A stretch of DNA of 19,281 nt from Methanoregulaceae archaeon (GTDB taxonomy: Archaea; Halobacteriota; Methanomicrobia; Methanomicrobiales; Methanospirillaceae). The DNA lies in assembly GCA_025453715.1 (NCBI GenBank), contig JALOPT010000006.1, positions 1 through 19,281 of the forward strand. The letters are read 5' to 3'. Positions 1 through 6,360 of the stretch are shown here, piece after piece (positions within the stretch are counted from its first letter, which is position 1; each line of letters opens with the position of its first letter). The notes under the pieces were generated by a model. That model saw nothing but the letters and a program-made list of their open reading frames with translations, was not told the origin of the DNA and searched no databases. A program made the position numbers and the translations under genes.

Positions 1-1
1 C

Positions 2-625
2 GAAAAGGTGAAGGGAAAAGGCCTGGAGGATATCGTACTCGACCCGACCAGCACGACCTTAAACGGCCTGCTGACCCTCTATACTCAGATCCGTCGCCTG
101 GCATTGAAGAAGAACTTCCGTGCTTTGGGTTATCCCATGCTTTCTTTCCCGAAAAATCCTGAAGGTGCAGCCCAGGCCATCGCCAAATATGCCGGCTTCA
201 TCATCCTGAATGAGTTTAGCCCAGACCTGGTTTATCCCCTGCTGGTGTTACGTGAGAATATTTATACCGATCCGCAGAAACCCATCCAGGTGCAGCCGGG
301 TATTTATGAGATCAACAACCCGAAAGCAGACAGCCCGATCCTGGTCACGACAAATTTCAGCATCACGGGCGAATACGAATCAGGTTTTGACACCCCGAAA
401 ATAGACCTAATGTACGGTTACCCGAAGGACTGTAGAAGGGGATATCAAAAGATTATTTTCGGGATCGCAACAAAACAGCACGGCGTCCCGCAATTTCTTC
501 AGACATTCTCGGGAAATTTCACGGACCTGCGGGATCTCGGCCTTACCGTTGTGAGATTACATTTTCTGGCTGGTCCTCTCGTGAAGAACAACCAATTCAT
601 AATCAGAAACGAGAATAGGTTTTAA
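2..625 (+). pseudogene. cdhE: CdhE (CODH/ACS corrinoid Fe-S subunit gamma), 5'-partial, 3'-degenerate
   Basis: CdhE is the large corrinoid iron-sulfur subunit of acetyl-CoA decarbonylase/synthase, which passes the methyl group between tetrahydrosarcinapterin and the acetyl-CoA synthase subunit. The frame is open to the left edge, so the N-terminal part, where the Fe-S site lies, is outside the window. Bases 2 to about 366 read as well-kept CdhE: a DIVLDP segment, a TQIRRLALKK helix, a LGYP turn, a YPLLVLRENIYTDPQKPIQV block and LVTTNFSIT. After that the family sequence would continue for roughly 200 more residues through the corrinoid-binding part. Here it gives way to about 85 residues I cannot relate to CdhE, ending at a TAA only 13 bp before a convergent tRNA-His gene. 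The other two forward frames do not restore the family sequence. I infer a truncated, probably non-functional gene, though the frame itself is open. Confidence 0.62.
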
Positions 626-638
626 CTCGTGATAATCA

Positions 639-711
639 GGCCAGGGCCGAGACTCGAACCCGGGTCGGGGGATCCACAGTCCCCTAGGATAACCAACTAC
701 CCCACCCTGGC
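639..711 (-). tRNA. tRNA-His (GTG anticodon)
   Basis: Read on the minus strand it folds as a full cloverleaf of 73 nt. The 7-bp acceptor stem GCCAGGG/CCCTGGC, a D-arm with the GGTAGTTGGTTA pattern, an anticodon stem GGGGA/TCCCC around the loop CTGTGGA (anticodon GTG), and a T-arm with GGGTTCGAGTC are all present. The discriminator base is C73, as expected for His. CCA is not encoded. The base before position 1 is T, so the essential G-1 would have to be added after transcription. It faces the cdhE remnant. Confidence 0.95.
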
Positions 712-738
712 AAAATATTCCACTAACTTTTGTGATTG

Positions 739-750
739 AAAATACTTAAG
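739..750 (-). promoter_or_regulatory. Possible TATA box of tRNA-His
   Basis: On the minus strand the sequence CTTAAGTATTTT lies 28-39 nt before the mature tRNA 5' end. The A/T content and distance fit an archaeal TATA box, but the match to the consensus is loose. Confidence 0.35.
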
Positions 751-922
751 CTAACTGCTTGAGCCTCATACACCCTGAATAAAAAAGAAGGGAAATTTCC
801 TCCAATTATCCCCTGTATCCAGCCGGTAAGGCGGTGCCTGATGGTTATTCATCTCATTGTCCCTCCAATAGTGCCTATACATAGTAATAACGCAACATCC
901 GCCCGGATGCGATAAAAGAGAC

Positions 923-930
923 TATTTAAT
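923..930 (+). promoter_or_regulatory. TATA box of infB
   Basis: TATTTAAT is a good archaeal TATA box. A start site 25-30 nt downstream, near 955, would leave a leader of about 128 nt before the infB GTG. Confidence 0.5.
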
Positions 931-1019
931 AATCACTATGCGCTATTACATAGCAGTGAGTGATGAATTGTTGTCTACCTGATGAACCCGGGGAAAGATC
1001 GCGAAAATCCGCGGCCTTT

Positions 1020-1037
1020 TCCTGATACGTATCAGGA
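1020..1037. repeat. 18-bp perfect palindrome upstream of infB
   Basis: TCCTGATACGTATCAGGA is its own reverse complement over 18 bp. It lies 45 bp before the infB start and well downstream of the TATA box. It could be a protein-binding operator or a leader hairpin; nothing in the sequence tells which. Confidence 0.55.
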
Positions 1038-1082
1038 CCCTGCTCTCAACACTTCCAAAATCATCCTGCCATCGCAACAGGG

Positions 1083-2870
1083 GTGATACATACGGCAACA
1101 CATCAGAAGATCCGGACACCTATTGTATGTGTACTCGGGCATGTCGACCATGGGAAGACCTCCCTGCTTGACAGGATACGGGGCTCATCAGTAGTGAAAT
1201 CAGAAGTGGGTGCGATTACCCAGCATATTGGCGCAACGATGGTCCCGATAGATGCCATCCGGCTGATGAGCGGAGCGATGGAAAAGCTCGCGACCAATGT
1301 GCCGGGACTCCTTTTTATCGACACACCCGGACACCAGGCTTTTACTACGCTGCGCGCAAGGGGTGGGGCACTTGCCGATATGGCAATAGTTGTCGTCGAT
1401 ATCAACCAGGGGTTCCAGCCGCAGACCATTGAGGCCCTGCAGATCCTTCGTGCCTGCAAGACCCCGTTTGTCCTGGCGGCAACCAAGATGGACCGGCTCC
1501 ACGGCTGGAGACCAAACCAGGGGGAACCCTTTTCGGCGACCTTCTCGAAACAGAACGACCGCGTGAAGGAGTTCCTCGAGAAAAAGGTCTATGAAATTGT
1601 CGGCGAGTTATCAGAACTCGATTTCTCTGCAGAGCGGTTTGACCGCGTAAATGATTTCCAGAGAAACCTGGCAATCGTCCCTGTCAGTGCACATACCGGA
1701 GAAGGGATTGCCGAACTACTGATGGTGATGATAGGTCTTGCCCAGCGGTACATGGAAGACTCCCTTGCCCTGCTTGTTGAAGGGCCGGGGAAGGGCACCG
1801 TCCTCGAAGTCAAGGAGGAGCGGGGTCTCGGGACGACACTCGATGTAATCCTGTATGACGGCACCCTGTCGGTCGGTGACGAAATAGCCGCTGCCACGCA
1901 GGACGGCCCTATCATAACAAAGGTACGGTCGCTCCTGAAACCGCGGCCAATGAAGGAGATTCTCATCGAAGACCGTTTTGAACGGGTCAAGTCAGTTACC
2001 GCTGCGGCCGGGATCAAGCTGACGGCACCTGACCTCGAGGAGGTAATTGCGGGCTCCCCAATCCGCGTCATCCGGGGAGACCCGGCAGAAGCGATGGAAG
2101 AGATCAGGCGAGAGATGGAGGACATCCATGTCCAGCTCAGCCCGGAGGGTCTTGTTATCAAGGCTGACACAATCGGTGCCCTCGAGGCAATCTGCAAAGA
2201 GCTGACCGAGAAAAATATCGAGGTAATGAAGGCGAGCGTCGGCCCGGTCAGCCGCCATGATATTATCGAGACCGGGACCATAAAAAACCAGTTTTATCGT
2301 GTTTTATTAAGTTTCAATACCGCAATTCTTCCCGATGCGGCAGATATGATCAAGGACCCCCTTTATGCCCATATACGGGTCTTTTCCGGGCGGGTGATTT
2401 ACCAGCTCGTGGACGATTACGTTGCATGGCGTGATGAAGTTAAAAGGAAGATGGAAAAACAGAGGTTTGAACAAATCGTCATGCCTGCAAAGATCAGGGT
2501 GCTCCCGAACTGTATCTTCCGGCAGAGCAACCCGGCAGTAGTGGGTGTCCGTGTCCTTGGTGGCGCACTCCGGACGGATGTGAACCTCGTGCAGCGGGAC
2601 GGCAAAAAAGTAGGCCATCTCAAGTCCATCCAGTATAACCAGGAGGCGATCCGGGAAGCGGAAGCAGGAAAGGAGGTCGCGATCTCGATAGAAGGTGCGA
2701 CCGTCGGGCGGCAGCTGGACGTGGACGATGACTTATATGTTGATATCCCTGAACGCCATGTTAAAGTCCTGGAACGTGAGATGCTTTCCCACCTTCCGAT
2801 CCCGACACAGGAAGTACTCGGGGAGTTTACCACGATGAAACGGCGGGCAGAACCCTTCTGGGGAAAGTAG
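1083..2870 (+). CDS. infB: Translation initiation factor aIF5B (IF-2 homologue)
   Basis: This GTPase promotes joining of the ribosomal subunits and positions initiator tRNA. Its 595 residues are the usual archaeal length. The G domain shows G1 GHVDHGKT at residues 19-26, G3 DTPGH at about 80-84 and a G4-like TKMD at 134-137, where most family members have NKxD. A beta-barrel domain II follows (GKGTVLEVKEERGLG), then domain III and the C-terminal barrel. No intein interrupts the P-loop, although aIF5B is a known intein host. The start is GTG at 1083: an in-frame stop at 1023-1025 and the absence of other start codons after it leave no upstream choice. The AGGGGTG around the start is too close to be a well-placed Shine-Dalgarno sequence. 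The gene is preceded by a long leader and followed by rps6e. Confidence 0.97.
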   Translation: MIHTATHQKIRTPIVCVLGHVDHGKTSLLDRIRGSSVVKSEVGAITQHIGATMVPIDAIRLMSGAMEKLATNVPGLLFIDTPGHQAFTTLRARGGALADMAIVVVDINQGFQPQTIEALQILRACKTPFVLAATKMDRLHGWRPNQGEPFSATFSKQNDRVKEFLEKKVYEIVGELSELDFSAERFDRVNDFQRNLAIVPVSAHTGEGIAELLMVMIGLAQRYMEDSLALLVEGPGKGTVLEVKEERGLGTTLDVILYDGTLSVGDEIAAATQDGPIITKVRSLLKPRPMKEILIEDRFERVKSVTAAAGIKLTAPDLEEVIAGSPIRVIRGDPAEAMEEIRREMEDIHVQLSPEGLVIKADTIGALEAICKELTEKNIEVMKASVGPVSRHDIIETGTIKNQFYRVLLSFNTAILPDAADMIKDPLYAHIRVFSGRVIYQLVDDYVAWRDEVKRKMEKQRFEQIVMPAKIRVLPNCIFRQSNPAVVGVRVLGGALRTDVNLVQRDGKKVGHLKSIQYNQEAIREAEAGKEVAISIEGATVGRQLDVDDDLYVDIPERHVKVLEREMLSHLPIPTQEVLGEFTTMKRRAEPFWGK

Positions 2871-2879
2871 TATTTAATA
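2871..2879 (+). promoter_or_regulatory. TATA box of rps6e
   Basis: TATTTAATA begins on the base after the infB stop codon (TAG, 2868-2870). It closely resembles the infB TATA box. A start near 2903 would give rps6e a leader of about 145 nt containing most of the dyads described for this spacer. Confidence 0.45.
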
Positions 2880-2889
2880 GCACATTCGT

Positions 2890-3021
2890 CCAATGTAATT
2901 GGTACTTCCCGGATGGTTCCGCACGGGCGGACCATCATAGAATTCAGGATTTACACCACTGGTGTGGTCCTGTATCCGTCAACAGGGCAGCAAACGGGAT
3001 TGCGGTATCCCCCTGATCAGG
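2890..3021. repeat. Cluster of five inverted repeats in the infB-rps6e spacer
   Basis: Five dyads follow each other: CCAAT/ATTGG at 2890-2902; GATGGT/ACCATC with an inner CCG/CGG at 2912-2936; CAGGA/TCCTG enclosing ACACC/GGTGT at 2945-2972; GGGAT/ATCCC at 2996-3011; and the palindrome CCTGATCAGG at 3012-3021. They could form an infB terminator, a structured rps6e leader, or both. Confidence 0.5.
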
Positions 3022-3046
3022 ATAAAAATAACCGGAGAATGAGTTA

Positions 3047-3451
3047 ATGGTTGAATTTAAAGTAGTCTTATCAGACCCCAAAAGCGGACAATCCCACAAG
3101 GTTGATGTCAGCGGTGGCGCGGCAGCATTTCTTATGGGCAAACATGTTGGTGACGAAGTAGATGCGACATCCCTTGGCATTGCCGGGTACAGGATCAAGA
3201 TCACAGGTGCATCCGACAGGAATGGTACTCCTGCAAAACAGAACCTCCCCTTTGCGGGACGGAGAAAACTGCTGCTGTCAGGTGGTGTAGGTTTCCACCC
3301 GGTTATGGATGGCGAACGCCGCCGGAAACCCGTCCGTGGAAATGAAATTACTGCAGATTTTGTCCAGATAAATGCAAAGGTCACCACGTACGGTGAAAAA
3401 GCCCTCGAAGAGATCTTCCCGAAGGCAGCGCCCGCTGAAAAGGCTGCATAA
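3047..3451 (+). CDS. rps6e: 30S ribosomal protein eS6
   Basis: A small-subunit ribosomal protein of the archaeal/eukaryotic S6e family. The 134 residues match the short archaeal form that lacks the long basic eukaryotic tail. Typical features are the opening with SDPKSG and the central run RRKLLLSGGVGFHPV followed by DGERRRKPVRGNEI. A GGAG Shine-Dalgarno at 3034-3037 precedes the ATG by 9 nt. An overlapping two-codon ATG-Ser-TAA sits at 3039-3047, its stop sharing the A of the start codon. The gene ends 1 bp before the convergent DUF2240 gene. Confidence 0.97.
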   Translation: MVEFKVVLSDPKSGQSHKVDVSGGAAAFLMGKHVGDEVDATSLGIAGYRIKITGASDRNGTPAKQNLPFAGRRKLLLSGGVGFHPVMDGERRRKPVRGNEITADFVQINAKVTTYGEKALEEIFPKAAPAEKAA

Positions 3452-3452
3452 A

Positions 3453-3917
3453 TCAATACTTTTTTAAAAGGTTTTCTTTCAGGGCATCGATCTGTTCTTC
3501 TACAGGGACACCATAGCGCTTTGCAAGAATTATTATCGCAGCTTCAGGCCTGAGAAGGTCGTCGAAGTCATTTGCTTTCATCCGGTTCATCTCAGCGATG
3601 ATCTCGGTCTCCTGTCTGCCGCTTGATTGTACTACCCGGTCGATCAATGACTGGACCGGGTCGTTTGTTTCAAAAACCGACTGTGACGGCTTGAACCCGA
3701 TGGGGATCTCGACAGAGCGGATGTCAAATTTTGGTGCGAGCATCTCCCCGTCATATCCAACGAGACCTTCGTCCAGTGCACGTTTCAGGATGACATTGGC
3801 CTGCTCGATACTCATCCATTTCCTGTCAAATGCAAGGTAATACACGATCTCATTCTTCTTGAGCCGGTCTTTCCTTGTATGCCTGAATGGTGCTGCGATC
3901 GTAGTGATCAGGCTCAA
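3453..3917 (-). CDS. DUF2240 family protein
   Basis: A 154-residue archaeal protein that I recognise as the DUF2240 family; its function is not known. The N-terminal part (about 1-60) looks like a winged-helix fold, with the run MSIEQANVILKRALDEGLVGYDGEMLAP, followed by a helical C-terminal half (QSLIDRVVQSSGRQETEIIAEMNRM). The start is TTG: a full GGAGG at 3926-3930 lies 8 nt upstream and no ATG is nearby. It ends against rps6e tail to tail and may be read divergently from the small Cys-rich frame at 3975. Nucleic-acid binding is only an inference from the winged-helix look and the ribosomal surroundings. Confidence 0.85.
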   Translation of the reverse strand: MSLITTIAAPFRHTRKDRLKKNEIVYYLAFDRKWMSIEQANVILKRALDEGLVGYDGEMLAPKFDIRSVEIPIGFKPSQSVFETNDPVQSLIDRVVQSSGRQETEIIAEMNRMKANDFDDLLRPEAAIIILAKRYGVPVEEQIDALKENLLKKY

Positions 3918-3974
3918 AACCCGGTCCTCCCCATTAAGACTGCCTCATTTCCCATCAACATGCACCAGGAGTCC

Positions 3975-4112
3975 ATGTATCCATGTACTATCTGTCGCGG
4001 CTGCTATCAATTCATTGGTGACTATGGGGTCCCGCTATCTTCTGCAGGAATTATGCATCCTGCCTCTCCTGCACAAACCCCCGGGTGTGAGGACCCGTTC
4101 AGGAGAAACTGA
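3975..4112 (+). CDS. Possible 45-aa Cys-rich microprotein
   Basis: The frame encodes a 45-residue peptide beginning MYPCTICRGCYQF and ending PGCEDPFRRN. It has cysteines at 4, 7, 10 and 36 plus a histidine at 28, a pattern that could bind a metal. An AGGAG at 3967-3971 precedes this ATG by only 3 nt; an earlier in-frame ATG at 3960 lacks a ribosome site. It fills the gap between DUF2240 and rps8e. I do not recognise the family, and it could be a chance frame. Confidence 0.35.
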   Translation: MYPCTICRGCYQFIGDYGVPLSSAGIMHPASPAQTPGCEDPFRRN

Positions 4113-4147
4113 AATGGACACCGGCATCGGGAAAATCAGATATCAGA

Positions 4148-4161
4148 CCCGGTAAACCGGG
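4148..4161 (-). repeat. Short hairpin downstream of rps8e
   Basis: CCCGG and CCGGG flank the 4-nt loop TAAA. On the minus strand it lies about 25 nt beyond the rps8e stop and past an oligo-T run, so it may help end or stabilise that transcript. Confidence 0.3.
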
Positions 4162-4177
4162 ACACCTGAAAAACCGG

Positions 4178-4183
4178 AAAAAA
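4178..4183 (-). terminator. Oligo-T terminator of rps8e
   Basis: Six T residues on the minus strand begin 3 nt after the rps8e stop codon. Archaeal termination commonly uses such T runs without a required hairpin. Confidence 0.45.
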
Positions 4184-4186
4184 GAA

Positions 4187-4564
4187 TTATTCGATCAGAA
4201 TGGCGTTAATTACGCCGTTCTGGCCTGGGCGACTGATAATACGTGCGCTACCGATTTCGGTGTGAATAATTGCACCTTTGGTCAGGAGGTTCCGCCGGAC
4301 GTAGTTGGGGTTTGCCCCGTTCTTCTCTACCTTTTCAATCTTGACTTTCTGTGCCTTCCCGGTTGAACGAGTGGATACGGTCGCATAGGTTGCCCGTAAT
4401 GCACGGATCTTCTGGTTCCCGCCAAATGTACGTACGAGTCTGATCCTGTCCACGCCGATATGGGTATCTGCCGGTCCTGAACCGATCTCTGCTCTTCGTT
4501 TACCCTGTGCAGGCCGGTACCTTCCACCGGTTGCCTGCCTGACTGATCTACCTTGCCAAAGCAT
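4187..4564 (-). CDS. rps8e: 30S ribosomal protein eS8
   Basis: Ribosomal protein S8e of the small subunit. The 125 residues are the full archaeal length, with the signature opening W-Q-G-R-S-V-R plus TGGRYRP, then THIG, GGNQKIRALRA, a NYVRRN block, and the closing SRPGQNGVINAILIE. An AGGGG at 4573-4577 stands 8 nt before the ATG. The TATA-like CTATATATG at 4638-4646 implies a leader of about 50 nt, so the gene probably has its own promoter lying directly against the 3' end of hypB. Confidence 0.97.
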   Translation of the reverse strand: MLWQGRSVRQATGGRYRPAQGKRRAEIGSGPADTHIGVDRIRLVRTFGGNQKIRALRATYATVSTRSTGKAQKVKIEKVEKNGANPNYVRRNLLTKGAIIHTEIGSARIISRPGQNGVINAILIE

Positions 4565-4637
4565 TGTAATTGCCCCTGTTACGATATCATCGCCGGAATT
4601 CTTCCCAGCGAGAGTGCTCTAAATATTGCCTCCGGTT

Positions 4638-4646
4638 CTATATATG
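4638..4646 (-). promoter_or_regulatory. TATA box of rps8e
   Basis: The element reads CATATATAG on the minus strand, just before the hypB stop codon. It would start transcription near 4615, some 50 nt before rps8e. Confidence 0.45.
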
Positions 4647-4655
4647 TTGAGCTGA

Positions 4656-5303
4656 TCAGCGGAGTATGGCATCGAGGAGGGGTGCAACGCCGTCCCCTGT
4701 TTTTAAGTTCGTCCGGAACACCTGCACCCCCGGGTTGTACCGGTGCATATCACGTTCCATGCGGTCAAGATCTGCCCCGACCAGCGGCGCAAGGTCAACC
4801 TTGTTAATCACACCGATCTGGCAGCCGCGGAACATCATCGGGTGCTTGTTTACCACATCGTCGCCCTCCGTCGAACTGACGACCACGATGCGTTTTTCGG
4901 CGCCAAGCCGGAAATCTGTGGGGCAGACCATGTTTCCCACGTTTTCAATGAAAAGGACGTCAATCTGGTCGAGCGGCAGGTGGTCGATGGCGTGCTCGAC
5001 AATGTGGGCATCAAGGTGACATTCCTTACCAGTGTTCGCGTTTACTGCCGGTATCCCCAGGGCTACAATCCTCCTGAAATCGTCATCACCGTACACATCG
5101 CCCGCAATAGCGCCGGCTTTTAAACCCTTTTCCGACAGGAGGGGGGCCATCCGTTCGATCAGGGCCGTCTTCCCGGACCCGATTGCCCCGAGCAGATCAA
5201 AAGCCCGGACCCCGTGCTCCCGGAGATGGGATGAATTAGCGTCGGCAATACTATTATTGACGTCGTATACATCTTTTTCAATTCTGACGTCGATATGGTG
5301 CAT
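4656..5303 (-). CDS. hypB: Hydrogenase nickel incorporation GTPase HypB
   Basis: HypB is the GTPase that, with HypA, delivers Ni to [NiFe] hydrogenases in the cytoplasm; methanogens need it for their F420-reducing, heterodisulfide-linked and energy-converting hydrogenases. The 215 residues show a P-loop GAIGSGKT at 39-46, the metal-site residues Cys95-His96 in GKECHLDAH and Cys127 in GNMVCP, and an NKVD guanine-specificity motif at 167-170. There is no His-rich N-terminal stretch. No Shine-Dalgarno lies at a useful distance (the nearest GGAG is 13 nt away). A TATA-like element centred 28 nt before the ATG suggests a leaderless message. It diverges from srp19; no hypA is adjacent. Confidence 0.95.
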   Translation of the reverse strand: MHHIDVRIEKDVYDVNNSIADANSSHLREHGVRAFDLLGAIGSGKTALIERMAPLLSEKGLKAGAIAGDVYGDDDFRRIVALGIPAVNANTGKECHLDAHIVEHAIDHLPLDQIDVLFIENVGNMVCPTDFRLGAEKRIVVVSSTEGDDVVNKHPMMFRGCQIGVINKVDLAPLVGADLDRMERDMHRYNPGVQVFRTNLKTGDGVAPLLDAILR

Positions 5304-5327
5304 GACTATACATTTTCTCCGACATTG

Positions 5328-5335
5328 TTTATAGG
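5328..5335. promoter_or_regulatory. Shared TATA-like element between hypB and srp19
   Basis: TTTATAGG is the only good TATA candidate in the 55-bp gap between the divergent starts. Its centre, at about 5331, is 28 nt from each start codon (5303 and 5359), the spacing expected for leaderless transcription both ways. Confidence 0.45.
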
Positions 5336-5358
5336 TTCACTCCCAAACATATGAAATC

Positions 5359-5631
5359 ATGAAAGGAGCGTGCATTCTTTATCCCTGCTATTTCAACGCA
5401 AGCCTGGAGCGCCAACAGGGGAGGAAAGTGCCTCTGTCAAAGGCTATAAAAAACCCGACACTTGTTGATTTAGAGAATTCCCTGAAAAAAAATGGTTTTA
5501 AATTCATTGCCGAACAGAAGCATCACCCCTCTCACTGGGCCAGGCGGGAAGGTCGTATTGTGGTTACCTGGGATAAATCGAAGCAGGAACTGCTGAAACG
5601 TGTATGTGCAAAACTGGAGGCCAGGAAATGA
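5359..5631 (+). CDS. srp19: Signal recognition particle 19 kDa protein SRP19
   Basis: SRP19 binds 7S RNA and prepares it for SRP54, so it acts in co-translational targeting to the Sec translocon. The 90 residues match archaeal SRP19: an N-terminal ILYPCYFNASLERQQGRKVP block that contacts the RNA tetraloops, then the P-S-H-W-A-R-R-E-G-R turn near residues 57-66. The preceding ATG at 5351 runs into a stop after three codons, so 5359 is the start. The message is probably leaderless. The stop overlaps the ATG of the next gene (ATGA), showing translational coupling to the PHP protein. Confidence 0.95.
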   Translation: MKGACILYPCYFNASLERQQGRKVPLSKAIKNPTLVDLENSLKKNGFKFIAEQKHHPSHWARREGRIVVTWDKSKQELLKRVCAKLEARK

Positions 5632-6281
5632 CCGGGCTCTATGACCTCCATACCCACACCCTCCTGAGCGATGGAGAGATGCTGCCCATCGAGCTGATCC
5701 GCCGGATGTCCGTTATCGGGTACACAACGGTGGCAATAACCGATCATGTCGACTTCACGAATACAAGGTCAGTTGTTGAAAAACTGAAGGTATTACGCAC
5801 TTCTGCGGGTCATTTCGGGGTTCACCTCCTGTGCGGGGTGGAGATTACCCATGTGCCCCCGGTTGAGATCCCGGCCCTTGCCGAGCTCGCAAAAAGCACA
5901 GGTGCTGATATTGTGCTTGTCCACGGGGAAACACTTGTTGAACCTGTTGCACCCGGTACAAACCATGCTGCATGCGCCTGTCCGCTGGTAGATGTGCTTG
6001 CCCACCCGGGGCTTATCACACCTGCTGATGTGAAACTGGCGGCTGAAAACGGGATTGCCCTGGAGCTGACATCCCGTGGCGGTCACAACCGTGCAAACGG
6101 GCATGTGGCAAAACTTGCCAGGGAACATGCATGCACGCTCGTTGTAGATTCTGATGCCCATGCCCCCCACGATCTTCTTGATGAACGCGCACGGATTTCG
6201 ATTGCAAGGGGTGCGGGACTTGATGAGGGGGAATCCCGGCAGGTAATGTCTTTAAATATCAAACAATGGTTATCCCGCTGA
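5628..6281 (+). CDS. PHP-domain metal-dependent phosphoesterase
   Basis: A 217-residue PHP (polymerase and histidinol phosphatase) protein with the metal-binding residues in order: His8 and His10 in DLHTHT, Asp15 in SDGE, His40 in TDH, Glu72 in GVEITH, His99 in VLVHGE, His126 in LAHPG and Asp176-His178 in DSDAH. It therefore looks catalytically complete. The family hydrolyses phosphate esters, but the substrate cannot be read from sequence; histidinol-phosphate phosphatase is the usual automatic label. It is not the RNase P p30 subunit, which has the same fold but lacks the full metal set. The ATG at 5628 overlaps the srp19 stop and has GGAGG about 6 nt upstream, which decides it over an earlier in-frame start at 5604. 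Confidence 0.9.
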   Translation: MTGLYDLHTHTLLSDGEMLPIELIRRMSVIGYTTVAITDHVDFTNTRSVVEKLKVLRTSAGHFGVHLLCGVEITHVPPVEIPALAELAKSTGADIVLVHGETLVEPVAPGTNHAACACPLVDVLAHPGLITPADVKLAAENGIALELTSRGGHNRANGHVAKLAREHACTLVVDSDAHAPHDLLDERARISIARGAGLDEGESRQVMSLNIKQWLSR

Positions 6282-6291
6282 TTTTTACAAA

Positions 6292-6347
6292 ATCAATATA
6301 TAAAATTTTACAACAAGCTTTTATACTACCACTATCAATATATATAG
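6292..6347 (+). promoter_or_regulatory. Tandem TATA boxes of the gar1-tfb transcript
   Basis: The 11-mer ATCAATATATA occurs at 6292-6302 and again at 6334-6344, each running into further A/T. Both resemble archaeal TATA boxes. The proximal one would start RNA near 6370 and the distal one near 6328. Confidence 0.5.
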
Positions 6348-6360
6348 ATTGCTAAATCAT

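Larger units (their letters stand above)
712..1082. other. Non-coding region between tRNA-His and infB
   Basis: I see no convincing gene in these 371 bases. They should hold the tRNA-His promoter on the left and the infB promoter and leader on the right. Several inverted repeats are visible: an imperfect 7-bp stem at 745-763, GGAAATTTCC at 791-800, CATCCG/CGGATG at 896-909 and an 18-bp perfect palindrome at 1020-1037. None matches an RNA family that I recognise. Confidence 0.6.

Noticed and set aside
340..720. Search for an att-like duplication of the tRNA-His 3' end around the cdhE break
   Set aside because: By eye no second copy of the tRNA 3' end is found within the window, so integration as the cause of the truncation stays unproven.
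791..800. GGAAATTTCC as a regulatory site
   Set aside because: A 10-bp palindrome is short enough to occur by chance, and its position relative to either promoter is not telling.
1589..2281. A 230-codon open frame antisense to infB
   Set aside because: It mirrors the coding strand of a clear aIF5B gene, is Ser/Arg/Ile-rich as expected for a shadow frame, and has no recognisable domain.
1083..2870. Possible intein in aIF5B (and likewise in RtcB at 16236-17669)
   Set aside because: Both families often host inteins, but here the proteins have normal length and uninterrupted active-site motifs.
3859..4155. A 98-codon plus-strand frame overlapping DUF2240 and the gap
   Set aside because: It competes with the better Cys-rich frame at 3975-4112, starts inside DUF2240 on the other strand and lacks a ribosome site.
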